A stretch of DNA of 64,000 bases from a bacterium 210917-DFI.7.65 (GCA_020555865.1 JAJCJJ010000002.1:310001-374000); one strand, 5' to 3'. Positions 46,978-55,788 are shown, counted from the stretch's first letter. Notes: generated by a model from the sequence alone, not told the origin. Numbers and translations: made by a program.

Positions 46978-47141
46978 ATGTCTGAATCCCCACATTACGC
47001 CTAAACGCAAAATATACTTTACCATAAACCAAAGCGCTTGTCAACTGACAACACTTGTTTTCCTCCAAAAATTTTTTCACTTTCTTATAAATTCCCTCTT
47101 GCTTTTTGCTTCCAACTGTGGTATCATAAACAAGCTGACAT

Positions 47142-47218
47142 CCGGGTGTGGCGAAGTTTGGTATCGCGCTTGAATGGGGTTCAAGAGGCCTTGAGTTCGA
47201 ATCTCAACACTCGGACCA
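47142..47218 (+). tRNA. tRNA-Pro (GGG)
   Basis: 77 bases with CCA. Acceptor CCGGGTG/CACTCGG, anticodon stem CTTGA/TCAAG around loop ATGGGGT (anticodon GGG), T-loop TTCGAAT. AT-rich DNA of another style follows immediately. Confidence 0.95.
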
Positions 47219-47222
47219 GATC

Positions 47223-47275
47223 ATGATAATCCGAACTACATTATCCAAGTGGGTAATGTAGTTCGGATTTATCAT
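47223..47275 (+). terminator. 16-bp hairpin after tRNA-Pro
   Basis: AATCCGAACTACATTA pairs exactly with its complement over a 10-base loop, with flanking ATGAT/ATCAT pairs, then TTTTC. Very likely the tRNA terminator. Confidence 0.8.
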
Positions 47276-47299
47276 TTTCATGAAAATGTGATTTGACGA

Positions 47300-47336
47300 A
47301 CAAGGGCAGGATTTACATTCCTGCCCTTGTTTTTTG
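47300..47336 (+). terminator. Second terminator
   Basis: ACAAGGGCAGGA / TCCTGCCCTTGT stem followed by GTTTTTTG. It insulates the downstream patch from the tRNA transcript. Confidence 0.85.
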
Positions 47337-47427
47337 TTCTCTGTACTGGTATCATTTTTTATAAAACAAATGCAGGTTTATCGGGGAGTCGTATAAGGCA
47401 ACATAGCAGAATTCTGGAGGTGTGTAT

Positions 47428-47769
47428 ATGGATTTCCCAATAAATAGAAATGCTTTCGATCAATTTATCTGCAACTCAAATATCTTTGAATTAACACGAG
47501 TTGCTATGCTACAATGCTTGAAAAACTGGTACAATGATGAGCGAGAGCAATTTCTTGATGATATGAGAGCTGATTTTGATACGGTTATGGAAAAATACCA
47601 CTTTTATGACAGCATGGTATCATTCAATAAAAATTTTGAGTTTAACCTGCCATTAGACACGATAACCTGTATCATTACCATCAACGATGATGAGGACGAT
47701 TATTGTATGTGTTATCGGGCTATATTTGACTACGATATGAATATGATTGACGATATGATTTCCCCATAA
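47428..47769 (+). CDS. Unrecognised acidic protein
   Basis: 113 aa. ATG 47428 lies 7 bases after GGAGG. AT-rich, strongly acidic (many Asp in the last third), aromatic-rich, no signal or membrane helix. No family recognised; the size and acidity would fit an orphan immunity protein or antitoxin, but no partner toxin is visible. Base use unlike the GC-rich core genes, so likely acquired. Confidence 0.6.
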   Translation: MDFPINRNAFDQFICNSNIFELTRVAMLQCLKNWYNDEREQFLDDMRADFDTVMEKYHFYDSMVSFNKNFEFNLPLDTITCIITINDDEDDYCMCYRAIFDYDMNMIDDMISP

Positions 47770-47847
47770 TTGTGGCAGCGAACAGCCTGTTCTTACTGAC
47801 TTCTTTTAATCAGCGCGGCATAAGTTATAGAAAGGTGAGAAATCGTA

Positions 47848-48039
47848 ATGATAAAAGAGATTGAAATTCAAGGTTGTGTTACAATTCCAGAGGATGTTTC
47901 AATGGATGACTTTGTTGATAAATTTATTGCGTTTATTGAAGAAAATGGGTGGAATTTTGGCGGAGGATATCGTACTATTGTAGATGGGCACTATATAAAT
48001 GACGATGGGACAAAAGGCGAATATGTCTTTGACCACTGA
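47848..48039 (+). CDS. Small acidic protein, unrecognised
   Basis: 63 aa. AAAGGTGAG precedes the ATG. Single small domain; the stretch AFIEENGWNFGGGY recalls the C-terminal motif of YggL/DUF469-like proteins, a weak hint only. AT-rich like its upstream neighbour; probably the same acquired patch. Confidence 0.55.
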   Translation: MIKEIEIQGCVTIPEDVSMDDFVDKFIAFIEENGWNFGGGYRTIVDGHYINDDGTKGEYVFDH

Positions 48040-48352
48040 ATGACAACTTCCTATTTACCAGCTAGACATAAGCAGAGGCGGGAGCATCGTTTGAGATGTT
48101 CCCGCCTTGTGTGTTAGTCCTGTTTCGTTTTGTCCTGTTCCTGCCGTACTTTCCCTCCACAAACTCCCACTGTCCTTCCTCACTCTCGAAAAACGCCTGT
48201 ATCTCCGGACGCAGAGCCTTCCACTTCGTGACAGGGAATCCCGGCGCCGCAGCCGTTGAATGTTCGGATTTTTGCTTTGACCAAAACGATACCACAAAAC
48301 ACAGGGGGACGGTCCCTCCCCCGCGCCCGCTACAGCAGCACATCGGACACAA
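48040..48352. other. Gap with possible gene remnant
   Basis: No complete gene. On the minus strand one frame (about 48110-48280) reads like the C-terminal end of a protein (KWKALRPEIQAFFESEEGQWEF) without a plausible start or ribosome site, and a GGGGACGGTCCC motif lies near 48303. Most easily explained as decayed mobile or hypothetical gene debris. Confidence 0.35.
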
Positions 48353-48649
48353 TCAGCCCATGAAACCAAACCATACCAGCAATGCTACGCCAACGATGCC
48401 AAGCACAACCCCGACCTGGATGTATAGCCTTTCTTTATACTGATCATATTTGTAAAACAATGCGGTCGCCGCACCGATAAACAAAAGTGCAAGGCTTCCT
48501 TTCCACGCCGGATTGCCTTTGACAAGACAAATGAGCGTCAAAACCTGCGTGGCCGCAATGACAAAATCCAGTGCCGCGCTTCTGGACCGCGTATCGATCT
48601 GTGCGTCCCGCTCATCTTTAACAAGCCGTGGCTGGGAGTGCTGTTTCAT
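48353..48649 (-). CDS. Small membrane protein (DUF6442-like)
   Basis: 98 aa. ATG after GGAGG. Charged N-terminus (KDERDAQIDTRSRSAALDFV) then three hydrophobic segments. This N-terminal pattern is typical of small proteins beside XRE regulators. Last gene of the three-gene unit with the repressor at 49077-49310. Confidence 0.7.
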   Translation of the reverse strand: MKQHSQPRLVKDERDAQIDTRSRSAALDFVIAATQVLTLICLVKGNPAWKGSLALLFIGAATALFYKYDQYKERLYIQVGVVLGIVGVALLVWFGFMG

Positions 48650-48661
48650 ATCTCTTTCCTC

Positions 48662-49093
48662 CTATTCATGTTTTTCGTAGTACAACTGAACAAAAATCTC
48701 AAGGATCAGAAATCCCCCCAGGAACAGGCCCGGAAGAACCAAGATGGCAAACCACACCGGATTGGCAGTCAGCTTAAATCCAATCATCCCGCAAACCATG
48801 AACACAAACAGAATGCCGTACGCAATATCCAGCATCCGCGCTTTGCTTTTATAGCGAATCAGACGATTGCGCTCATCCCGTTCTTCAATTTGATCCTCCC
48901 TTGTCGCCTTCTTGGAGAAAGCCCTCCAAAAAGAGGTGATCCCCAGCAACAGCAAAAATACGGACAAAATACTGTCTCTCACCTGAACCAGTGCATTCGG
49001 ATCCGGCGAACCGAAATCGTGAACAAGATTCCAAAGCGCCAAAAGCATCCATATGCCGCCTAAAAGGAGTCCTTTTCTATTGTAAACTTTCAT
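48662..49093 (-). CDS. Small membrane protein of XRE operon
   Basis: 143 aa, four membrane helices in two pairs separated by a charged loop (about 63-85, REDQIEERDERNRLIRYKSKA). The DERN-R-I pattern is shared with its downstream neighbour, which suggests a paired or heteromeric role. Function unknown. Overlaps the regulator gene by 17 bases. Confidence 0.72.
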   Translation of the reverse strand: MKVYNRKGLLLGGIWMLLALWNLVHDFGSPDPNALVQVRDSILSVFLLLLGITSFWRAFSKKATREDQIEERDERNRLIRYKSKARMLDIAYGILFVFMVCGMIGFKLTANPVWFAILVLPGLFLGGFLILEIFVQLYYEKHE

Positions 49094-49310
49094 ATTCCCT
49101 GTCCTCCAATTCCTTGTTTTCTTTCAGGCAGCACAACTCCTCAACACTCACGCCAAATACCTCAGCCATACGATATGCCAGCATAAGAGAGGGATTATAC
49201 TGCTCTTTTTCAATGGAAATAATCGTGCGGGAAGATACACGAACCAGATCCGCCAATTGCTGCTGCGTCATCCCGGCCTGTGTACGCAATTCCTTGACTC
49301 GTGTCTTCAT
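49077..49310 (-). CDS. Small XRE-family regulator
   Basis: 77 aa. Helix-turn-helix of the YozG type: LRTQAGMTQQQLADLVRVSSRTIISIEKEQYNPS, plus a short acidic tail with CC. First gene of its operon, preceded by a consensus promoter with three repeat operators. Confidence 0.92.
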   Translation of the reverse strand: MKTRVKELRTQAGMTQQQLADLVRVSSRTIISIEKEQYNPSLMLAYRMAEVFGVSVEELCCLKENKELEDREYESLQ

Positions 49311-49328
49311 AGCTTCCCCCTCCGTAAT

Positions 49329-49410
49329 ATGAAGTAAGCTTCTTGTGAAGCCAACTTCATATTACCACTGAAAACACGTTCTGTCAACCAAAATATGAAG
49401 CATCCTTCAC
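49329..49410 (-). promoter_or_regulatory. Promoter with three repeated operators (XRE operon)
   Basis: Minus strand TTGACA (49382-49387) - 17 bases - TAATAT (49359-49364). Three copies of the near-palindrome TGAAG-N4-CTTC: 49329-49342 (downstream), 49345-49360 (over the -10 edge) and 49395-49410 (upstream of -35). This is a textbook layout for autorepression. Confidence 0.85.
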
Positions 49411-49446
49411 AAAAGGCACTTCCGCAACCTCTTCGCCCAATTCAAT

Positions 49447-49483
49447 GAAAAACAGGCACGAACTATGTTCGCGCCTGTTTTTC
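49447..49483. terminator. Bidirectional terminator-like hairpin
   Basis: AAAAACAGGC / GCCTGTTTTT with T-runs on both sides. No plus-strand gene ends here, so it is either a relic or a second minus-strand stop after the SDR gene. Confidence 0.6.
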
Positions 49484-49567
49484 TGCACCGTCCGCCACGA
49501 CGGCAAACATTATTTTTTCTCAGCACAGCGATGCCGCAGCGCTCAACAGCCGCAGACACTGCGGCAA

Positions 49568-49600
49568 GAAAAAACAGGGGCGGAATATTCCCGCCCCTGC
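49568..49600 (-). terminator. Terminator after the SDR gene
   Basis: CAGGGGCGG / CCGCCCCTG stem followed on the minus strand by TTTTTT. Confidence 0.88.
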
Positions 49601-49624
49601 TTCGCTTTCTATTAGAACGCTCTG

Positions 49625-50416
49625 TTATGCGCCCATGGTCGATGTTTCCGGCAGCGTACTGCCGCCGTCGATCACGATCTGCGCTCCAGTGATATAGCTG
49701 GATTCGTAACAGCCAAGGAAAGCAGCCAGCTCGCCGATTTCCTCAGGCCGTGCCAGCCGTTTCAGCGGCACGCCTGCGGCGATTCCATCAATCACGCTCT
49801 CCGGGTTTTCCGGGCAGGACTGCTTGGCCATTCCTTCCACCATAGGCGTACGCACATAGCCCGGGCAAATAGCATTCACGGTAATATTATAATCAGCCAT
49901 CTCCCGCGCAACGGCTTTGGTAAAGCCGACCAGCGCCGCCTTGGACATGGCGTAAGCCGCCTCTCCGGGATCGGCCACCATATCGCCGGTGACCGAACTC
50001 ATAACGACGATTTTACCTTCCCGCTTGGCCATCATAATGGGTGCAATCGCCCGGGTTACATTCCAGACACCCTTGATATTAATATCAATGTGATAGTCCC
50101 GATCCTCGTCGCTGGTCGAAAGCAGGTCGCCCAGCACACATACACCAGCGTTGTTCACCAAAACATCGATGGTTCCATAAGTATCCAGTGCCTGCTTCAC
50201 CAGGTTGAGCACACTCTCTTTGTTCGTTACGTCTGTACGAACGCCGATGGCCTCATAACCGGCCGCACGAAGCTCCTCTGCAAACTCCAGCACCCGCGCG
50301 CCTCTGGCCGCCAGAACCAGTTTGGCACCGTACTTGGCATACACTTTGGCAATCCCTTCTCCAATTCCCTTGGATGCACCAGTGATCACAGTGACTTTTC
50401 CTTCCAGCTTTCTCAT
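49625..50416 (-). CDS. Short-chain dehydrogenase/reductase
   Basis: 263 aa. ATG 50416 after GAGG. NAD(P)-binding TGASKGIG (about 13-20), NNAG, the catalytic Ser in MSSVTGDM, and YAMSK (Tyr/Lys). C-terminal IDGGSTLPETS is typical. Close to UcpA/FabG-like enzymes; substrate unknown. The Asp residue that selects NADH is not obvious, so cofactor is open. Confidence 0.85.
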   Translation of the reverse strand: MRKLEGKVTVITGASKGIGEGIAKVYAKYGAKLVLAARGARVLEFAEELRAAGYEAIGVRTDVTNKESVLNLVKQALDTYGTIDVLVNNAGVCVLGDLLSTSDEDRDYHIDINIKGVWNVTRAIAPIMMAKREGKIVVMSSVTGDMVADPGEAAYAMSKAALVGFTKAVAREMADYNITVNAICPGYVRTPMVEGMAKQSCPENPESVIDGIAAGVPLKRLARPEEIGELAAFLGCYESSYITGAQIVIDGGSTLPETSTMGA

Positions 50417-50517
50417 AATGGTTCCTCATCCTTTCTTTTGACAACGGATTCGGCAGGCAAATCCAAACGGGCCCCGGAACGCCTCTTCACAAGCGCTCCG
50501 GGTACTATCCCTTGTTT

Positions 50518-52590
50518 TTATCCTTGCTGAATGAAATCTGACGCACCGTGTTTGCACAGCGGACAGACATAATCTGCCGGCAATTCGTCCCCTTCATATA
50601 CATAGCCACAGATCTTGCACACCCAGCTCTTTTTCTTCGGCGCTGCAGGAGCCGCAGGCACAATACGTTCAAAGTCCGCAACGCCGTGCTTGCAGATCGG
50701 GCAGATATAATCGGCCGGCAGCGTTTCGTTTTCATACACAAACCCGCAGACCTTACAAATCCAACCCACCTTTGGCGCGTCTGTCATTGCCGCAGGCAGA
50801 GGCTTGGGTTTGATGTGCGCAAAATAATATCCATAGGTCACGGACGGCTCACCGGAAAGCACCCGCGCTGCAGTCACATCGGCAATAAACAGCATATGCG
50901 TACCGCAGTCCTGCGAGGCAATAACCTTTCCGGAAAGAACAGCATTCGTTGCTTCCTTCACGTAATAAATCCCGTTGGCCGCTCGCTCGGCATAGGTGCA
51001 GCCCTGGAATTTATCCGCGGTTTTTCCGCTCTGGAAACCAAAGCGCTGGAAGACTTCCATGGAAGCGTCCTCCGTCAGAACAGAAACATTGAACTCACCA
51101 GTTTTCAGAATCATATCACAGGTGTAGTTGGCTTTGTTAACTGCAATAGTAATCCGTTTGGGCTGATCCGTCAACTGGCTGGCTGTGTTGATAATACAGC
51201 CGTTGTCTTTGGCCCCGTCCCGGGCTGTCAGAACAAACAGGCCATAGGAGAACTTCTGGAACGCAAGGGGATCTACTGGCGTGGCAACGGCAGAGGGGGC
51301 TGCCGCTGCCGCCAGCATGGTCAGCAGCTCTGCGGGATTGCTGCGGAGCATGGAAATGACTTTTTCCTTGGAAGGTACTGCCGGCTTTGCACCCGGGATC
51401 GTAGCAGCAATGGCATCCACCAACGCATCCACTTCCCCGCTCTGCTTTTCCTTCAGGGAGGAACGAACAGTCACCGTAGCGTCAATAAATTTGGTGCCAG
51501 GCAACTGTTCCATCAGGCGGCGCATCTGCCCGCCGGCAGCAGGCGCCCAGGAACCATTCTCCACGAAAGCCACCGTACGGTTCTGCAGATTGTGGTTCAC
51601 AATATCATGCAGCAGATTCTCCATGGCGATGTAAATGCCGGCATTGTAGGTCGCCGAAGCAAACACCAAGTGGCTGTACCGGAACGCGGCAGCCAAAATC
51701 TCATCTGCCGCAGTATACGAAGCGTCATACAATGCGACTTTAATACCGCGCTCCGTCAGCTTAGCAGCCAGAATATCCGCCAGATTGGCGGTATTGCCGT
51801 AAATGGAGCCATAGGCAATCACGACGCCGGTTTCCTCCGGCGTATAGGTCGCCCATTGAATATACTTTTCCAGGAACTGATTGAATTTTTTGCGCCAGAC
51901 AAAACCGTGCAGCGGACAAACCATTTTGATCTCAATGCCGGAAGCCTTTTTCAGCACATCCTGCACCTGTTTGCCGTATTTACCAACAATATTAGTATAA
52001 TACCGGCGCGCTTCATCCAGATAATCGCCGAAAAAATCCACCTCGTCGGCAAACAGCGCACCGTCCAATGCGCCGAATGTACCGAATGCATCGGCCGAAA
52101 ACAGGATTTTTTCGCCGATATCGTATGTGACCATAACCTCGGGCCAATGCACCATGGGTGCAGCCACAAAGGTAAACGTATGCTGCCCTGTGCAGAACGT
52201 ATCCCCCTCTGCCACCAGATGCAGCCGTGTACGCACGTCAAACGCAAAGAACTGTTCCATGATCTGCGCAACCTTTTCATTGCACACGATCGTTACTTCC
52301 GGATAGGCCTTGACCAAATCACCCAGCGTGGCGGCATGATCCATCTCCATATGCTGCACAATCACGTAATCCAGCCGGCGGCCGCCCAACACATGCGCCA
52401 GATTTTCCAAGTACTGCTTAGACGCCGACGCATCAACGGTGTCGAACACTACGGTCTTTTCGTCCAACAGCACATAAGAATTGTAAGATACGCCCTTCGG
52501 AATTTTGTATACGCCCTCAAACAGAGCCAGACGGCGGTCATTGGCGCCGATCCAGTAGTAGTCTTTGGTAACCTTTCGAACATTGTACAT
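50518..52590 (-). CDS. Flavodiiron protein fused to flavin reductase and two rubredoxins
   Basis: 690 aa from ATG 52590 (AAAGGAG). Modules in order: beta-lactamase fold diiron domain (1-250) with all ligands His80, Glu82, Asp84, His148, Asp167, His228; flavodoxin/FMN domain (about 255-400, AYGSIYGNTA); a linker; flavin reductase domain (about 445-590, DNGCIINTASQLTD); rubredoxin 1 (Cys612, 615, 630, 633) and rubredoxin 2 (Cys658, 661, 676, 679). It reduces O2 (or NO) to water using NADH-derived electrons in one chain. The last modules mirror the standalone gene at 23.4 kb. Key for survival of an anaerobe in air. Confidence 0.93.
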   Translation of the reverse strand: MYNVRKVTKDYYWIGANDRRLALFEGVYKIPKGVSYNSYVLLDEKTVVFDTVDASASKQYLENLAHVLGGRRLDYVIVQHMEMDHAATLGDLVKAYPEVTIVCNEKVAQIMEQFFAFDVRTRLHLVAEGDTFCTGQHTFTFVAAPMVHWPEVMVTYDIGEKILFSADAFGTFGALDGALFADEVDFFGDYLDEARRYYTNIVGKYGKQVQDVLKKASGIEIKMVCPLHGFVWRKKFNQFLEKYIQWATYTPEETGVVIAYGSIYGNTANLADILAAKLTERGIKVALYDASYTAADEILAAAFRYSHLVFASATYNAGIYIAMENLLHDIVNHNLQNRTVAFVENGSWAPAAGGQMRRLMEQLPGTKFIDATVTVRSSLKEKQSGEVDALVDAIAATIPGAKPAVPSKEKVISMLRSNPAELLTMLAAAAAPSAVATPVDPLAFQKFSYGLFVLTARDGAKDNGCIINTASQLTDQPKRITIAVNKANYTCDMILKTGEFNVSVLTEDASMEVFQRFGFQSGKTADKFQGCTYAERAANGIYYVKEATNAVLSGKVIASQDCGTHMLFIADVTAARVLSGEPSVTYGYYFAHIKPKPLPAAMTDAPKVGWICKVCGFVYENETLPADYICPICKHGVADFERIVPAAPAAPKKKSWVCKICGYVYEGDELPADYVCPLCKHGASDFIQQG

Positions 52591-52766
52591 GCTCTTACAA
52601 CTCCTTTCCATACCCCGTCGGAATTTTCCTTCTTCCTGCGCATTAAATCGCAAAAGCAGTCAAACCAAATTATCGGATCCCAAAATGCAAATTTATCTTT
52701 TTTTGCACATTTTTCACATTATCCACAGACTTTTGCACATGCCCAGGCATCCACGCTGCTGTGGAT

Positions 52767-54074
52767 TTACAGCATCAGCCCCATTTTCCGGGCTTCAAAG
52801 AGCAATTCATCCCGGAAATTGGGATGGGCAATGGAAATCAGAGCCTTGGCACGCTGCGAGAACGTTCTGCCGCGCAGCTTGGCAATGCCATATTCCGTAA
52901 CGATCATATCCACTTCGTTCCGGCCCGTAGTCACACCGGCACCGGGCGCCAGGAAGGGTTTGATCTTGCTGATAGTTCCTCCCTTGGCCGTGGATGGGAA
53001 CGCAATAAAGCTCAATCCGCCGCGGCTCATCAATGCGCCGCGCACATAGTCCAACTGTCCGCCGGAACCGGAGAACATATGGTTTCCGATGGATTCTGCG
53101 CAAACCTGTCCGCTCAGATCAATTTCCAACGCCGCATTGACCGAAACTACATTGTCATTCTGCGCAATGGTATAGGGATTGTTCACATAATCCACCGGCA
53201 GGATGGCGACCGACGGATTGTGGTCAATGTAGTCATACATCCGTTTGGAACCATAGGCAAACGTAGCAATGGTTTTGCCAGGATGAATCGCTTTGCAGCT
53301 GTTGTCCGCCGCGCCGCATTCAATCAGTTCAATCATGCTGTCGGTCAGCATCTCCGTGTGGATGCCCAGGTGCCGCTTGGATTTCAGCGCCATACCCACT
53401 GCGTCCGGAATCGATCCAATACCCAGCTGCAGGCAGGCTCCGTCCGGGATCTGCTCAGCAATCAGATTCCCGATGGTCGTGCTGACAGCGTCCAGCTTGG
53501 CCGGGGGCAGCACAGGAAGCGCATAATCCGCTTCACACAGCGCCGTCACTTCGCTGACATGCACCTTCGGCGCTTCGGCACAGTACGGCATCTGCTGGTT
53601 GACTTCCACCAGAATCATTTTTGCTTTCTTGAGGTATTCAGCAGAGTCCGAACCCGTGACACCCAAGCTGAAATAGCCGTGAGAATCCATCGGAGATACC
53701 GAAACCACGAACACGTCCACATCAAGGTATTCCCGAATCAGCGCTGGCTGATCCCAGTATGTATTGGGCAGATAATCTGCCAGGCCCTGGCCCACCGCCT
53801 TGCGCGTCAGTGCAGAGCAGAACACAGATGTACCCTGCAGGTTTTTGGCAAAGCGGATCGGCTCCGTATAGCACACCAGCGGATACAGATCCAAATACGT
53901 CGTGATGGTGCAGCTGCGCATGGAATCGGCCAGGCAGCGGTTATTGATTGCCTCATACAACGTTTTAGGCTGAGCAAGAAAAATATCCGAAAAAATATGA
54001 GATGCATCCGGAATACGCGCAGCCATTTCTGCCGCGCTCATCTTTTTCTCTTCATATACTGCTTGAAACTGCAT
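52767..54074 (-). CDS. Acetyl-CoA hydrolase/CoA-transferase family (butyryl-CoA:acetate or 4-hydroxybutyrate type)
   Basis: 435 aa from ATG 54074 (GAGGAG upstream). Cat1/AbfT family signs: SVSPMDSHGYFSLG, ADYALPVL, GIGSIPDA, the catalytic Glu in HTEMLTDSMIELIECG, and GSGGQLDYVRGA. It moves CoA between an acyl-CoA and acetate, the usual last step of butyrate formation. Two families (Cat1, AbfT) are not separable by eye. It lies between the flavodiiron gene and the BMC operon. Confidence 0.9.
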   Translation of the reverse strand: MQFQAVYEEKKMSAAEMAARIPDASHIFSDIFLAQPKTLYEAINNRCLADSMRSCTITTYLDLYPLVCYTEPIRFAKNLQGTSVFCSALTRKAVGQGLADYLPNTYWDQPALIREYLDVDVFVVSVSPMDSHGYFSLGVTGSDSAEYLKKAKMILVEVNQQMPYCAEAPKVHVSEVTALCEADYALPVLPPAKLDAVSTTIGNLIAEQIPDGACLQLGIGSIPDAVGMALKSKRHLGIHTEMLTDSMIELIECGAADNSCKAIHPGKTIATFAYGSKRMYDYIDHNPSVAILPVDYVNNPYTIAQNDNVVSVNAALEIDLSGQVCAESIGNHMFSGSGGQLDYVRGALMSRGGLSFIAFPSTAKGGTISKIKPFLAPGAGVTTGRNEVDMIVTEYGIAKLRGRTFSQRAKALISIAHPNFRDELLFEARKMGLML

Positions 54075-54267
54075 TGTGTTCACTCCTCATTTTTCTGAAC
54101 GTTCTTTTTTGTCTATACACGATCATTTACCCAAGCGCGCCGGCCCCGGACGGGCATGGCTGTGGCTCGAAACGAAGCCGCATGCTCCCTTCCAAGCCGC
54201 ACCATTGCCCTGTTCCGACGCCAATTTGCCGGTGCGGCAGTATTTTCCTCCGAAAGCGCTCCGAAAA

Positions 54268-54300
54268 AGAAAAAAGCCCAAAAACTCCAGGAGTTTTTGG
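54268..54300 (-). terminator. Terminator of the BMC operon
   Basis: 11-bp stem CCAAAAACTCC / GGAGTTTTTGG with a 1-base loop, then GCTTTTTT on the minus strand. Confidence 0.85.
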
Positions 54301-54434
54301 ACTTCAGTGCCGCAAATCAATCAGCATACGCCATTGCATGCTGTGCTGTTTCTTTTGAATCTATCATATCAGCCGGTGACTGCTTTGTCAATCTGTTATC
54401 CAAAACGATTCTGTTGTATCAGAGCCTGCATTTT

Positions 54435-55046
54435 TCACCGGAAAACCTTTTCCGCTTCATCCAGCGAAAAGTATCCGTTGGCTCGCACAGTAGCTTTCAT
54501 CACAATCAGCGGAAACAGCACCTTGTTCTGCTCCAGTTTCCGGAGATGATTCAAATAAAGTTCCAGTGTCCGCTCGGAATAGGTCTGCAATTCTCCTCTG
54601 GTATAAGTTTCTACAGACGTCACCGCATCGTGATCCTCTGCTGTAGTAAGGGGCCTGCCGCGCCGTCCAAGATTGGGGTACATCGCGCGGAATTTTGCCG
54701 TCTGTGAGATCTCAATGGCCAGAATTTCCTCCACAAGGCGCTCTTTTTCCGGCGACACCGGCGGCAGGAGATCCTGAATTTGTTCATATTCCTGCGGATG
54801 TGTAGAGCGCATCATATAGCCGTACTTCTCAGACAACGGGTTGCGGCCAGCTTCCTCTGCCTGGATCAAATCCTGCCGGTAGGAAGCAAGCATAGCCTCG
54901 TTCCACGCCTCAAACTGCGCAGCACGCATAATGCGGAAAGTCCGTTCGTCTTCCTGACAGGAAGCCCGTCCGCCCACATTTTGGACTTGCTGAAACAGGT
55001 TCCATTCCCGATTCAAAATATCCTCTGCAATTTCACTCCGATTCAT
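54435..55046 (-). CDS. DUF4125 family protein
   Basis: 203 aa. ATG 55046 is used; an in-frame ATG nine codons upstream is an alternative as the ribosome sites are weak. Helix-rich, soluble; conserved features are FQQVQNVGGRASCQ, FRIMRAAQFEAW and YGYMMRSTHP. DUF4125 genes are often found beside BMC or anaerobic amine pathways (from memory, moderately sure). Function unknown. It is the last gene of the BMC transcript. Confidence 0.75.
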   Translation of the reverse strand: MNRSEIAEDILNREWNLFQQVQNVGGRASCQEDERTFRIMRAAQFEAWNEAMLASYRQDLIQAEEAGRNPLSEKYGYMMRSTHPQEYEQIQDLLPPVSPEKERLVEEILAIEISQTAKFRAMYPNLGRRGRPLTTAEDHDAVTSVETYTRGELQTYSERTLELYLNHLRKLEQNKVLFPLIVMKATVRANGYFSLDEAEKVFR

Positions 55047-55085
55047 ACTGCTCTCACACCCTTCTCCGCACATCGGCGGCAGTAT

Positions 55086-55490
55086 TTATGTTTCCTGAAA
55101 CACCCGCCGATGCTCACCGCGTCCGCCGGCGGCCAAGCTGCTTTCGACGTTGATTTCCAGAATCCCTTCAACTTTCCCGTTGACCCAATATGGGAATTGA
55201 AGTACTGTCACTTCCCCGCCTTCTGCACCAGGAAAGTTGGCATGGTAAAAATTCATGGGCTTTCCCATGGCAAACATCAAAAAGAGCGCGTCAATGTTGC
55301 GCTGATTAACCTGAGAGTGACAGTTTCTGGTCGAATAGCCCAAATACTCCCGCTCACCGAATACCTTGCTGTAAAATTTCTGTGCCTGCTGATTGCAGTA
55401 TATGATTTTCATATCCCGGTCAATCACAGCAATGGCTGCACCCAGCTGATCATACATGGCAAGGATCTGTTGGCTGTCTAAAGGTTCCAT
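55086..55490 (-). CDS. PAS-domain protein
   Basis: 134 aa, a single PAS domain (MYDQLGAAIAVIDRDMKIIYCNQQAQKFY, GYSTRNCHSQVN, then VTVLQFPYWVNGKVEGILEIN) and nothing else: no HTH, kinase or GGDEF. Cys/His residues (NCHS) could hold a cofactor. As it has no output domain it should act by contacting a partner, possibly the DUF4125 protein encoded 40 bases downstream. Confidence 0.85.
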   Translation of the reverse strand: MEPLDSQQILAMYDQLGAAIAVIDRDMKIIYCNQQAQKFYSKVFGEREYLGYSTRNCHSQVNQRNIDALFLMFAMGKPMNFYHANFPGAEGGEVTVLQFPYWVNGKVEGILEINVESSLAAGGRGEHRRVFQET

Positions 55491-55788
55491 CTATTTTATT
55501 CCTTTCGCTTTGTTTTCATTTTTTGGTATGCAGGCGGTTTGTGTTTCGCCTGCATACCAAAGATTTCCATTTCAGGGGTTGTAAAATGGAAATCCTACTC
55601 TATGGGAGTTAAGAAAGGAATGGGACTAAAGCAAAAGAACGCTGTATCTCCGTATCATATACGGAGCGCACGGGGCGATCAAGTGATTCTACTTGCACGA
55701 AAATTCTCGTCACAGCCCCGCCTGCCGTTCTCTATTTTCTCAGCCTGGCGTCAAAGCGCCGCTGAGAACGGAAACAAAAATGGTTTCC
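55491..55788 (-). other. Intra-operon region with four stable hairpins, no gene
   Basis: Between the BMC-H and PAS genes. Stems: TTGGTATGCAGGCG (14 bp, 55523-55560), GATTTCCATTT (11 bp, 55562-55594), CTCCGTAT (8 bp, 55648-55666) and CCGTTCTC with an inner GGCG/CGCC (55725-55771). None has a good minus-strand T-run. They may stabilise or process the shell-gene mRNA or hold a regulatory RNA. Confidence 0.6.

Noticed and set aside
52719..52727. TTATCCACA, a perfect DnaA box upstream of the flavodiiron gene
   Set aside because: A single box with no cluster, AT-rich unwinding element, dnaA or dnaN; chance occurrence rather than an origin.
55523..55594. ANTAR target RNA typical of eut regulation
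   Set aside because: Loops are 10-11 bases, not the hexaloops with A1/G4 that ANTAR proteins recognise, and no eutVW genes are visible.
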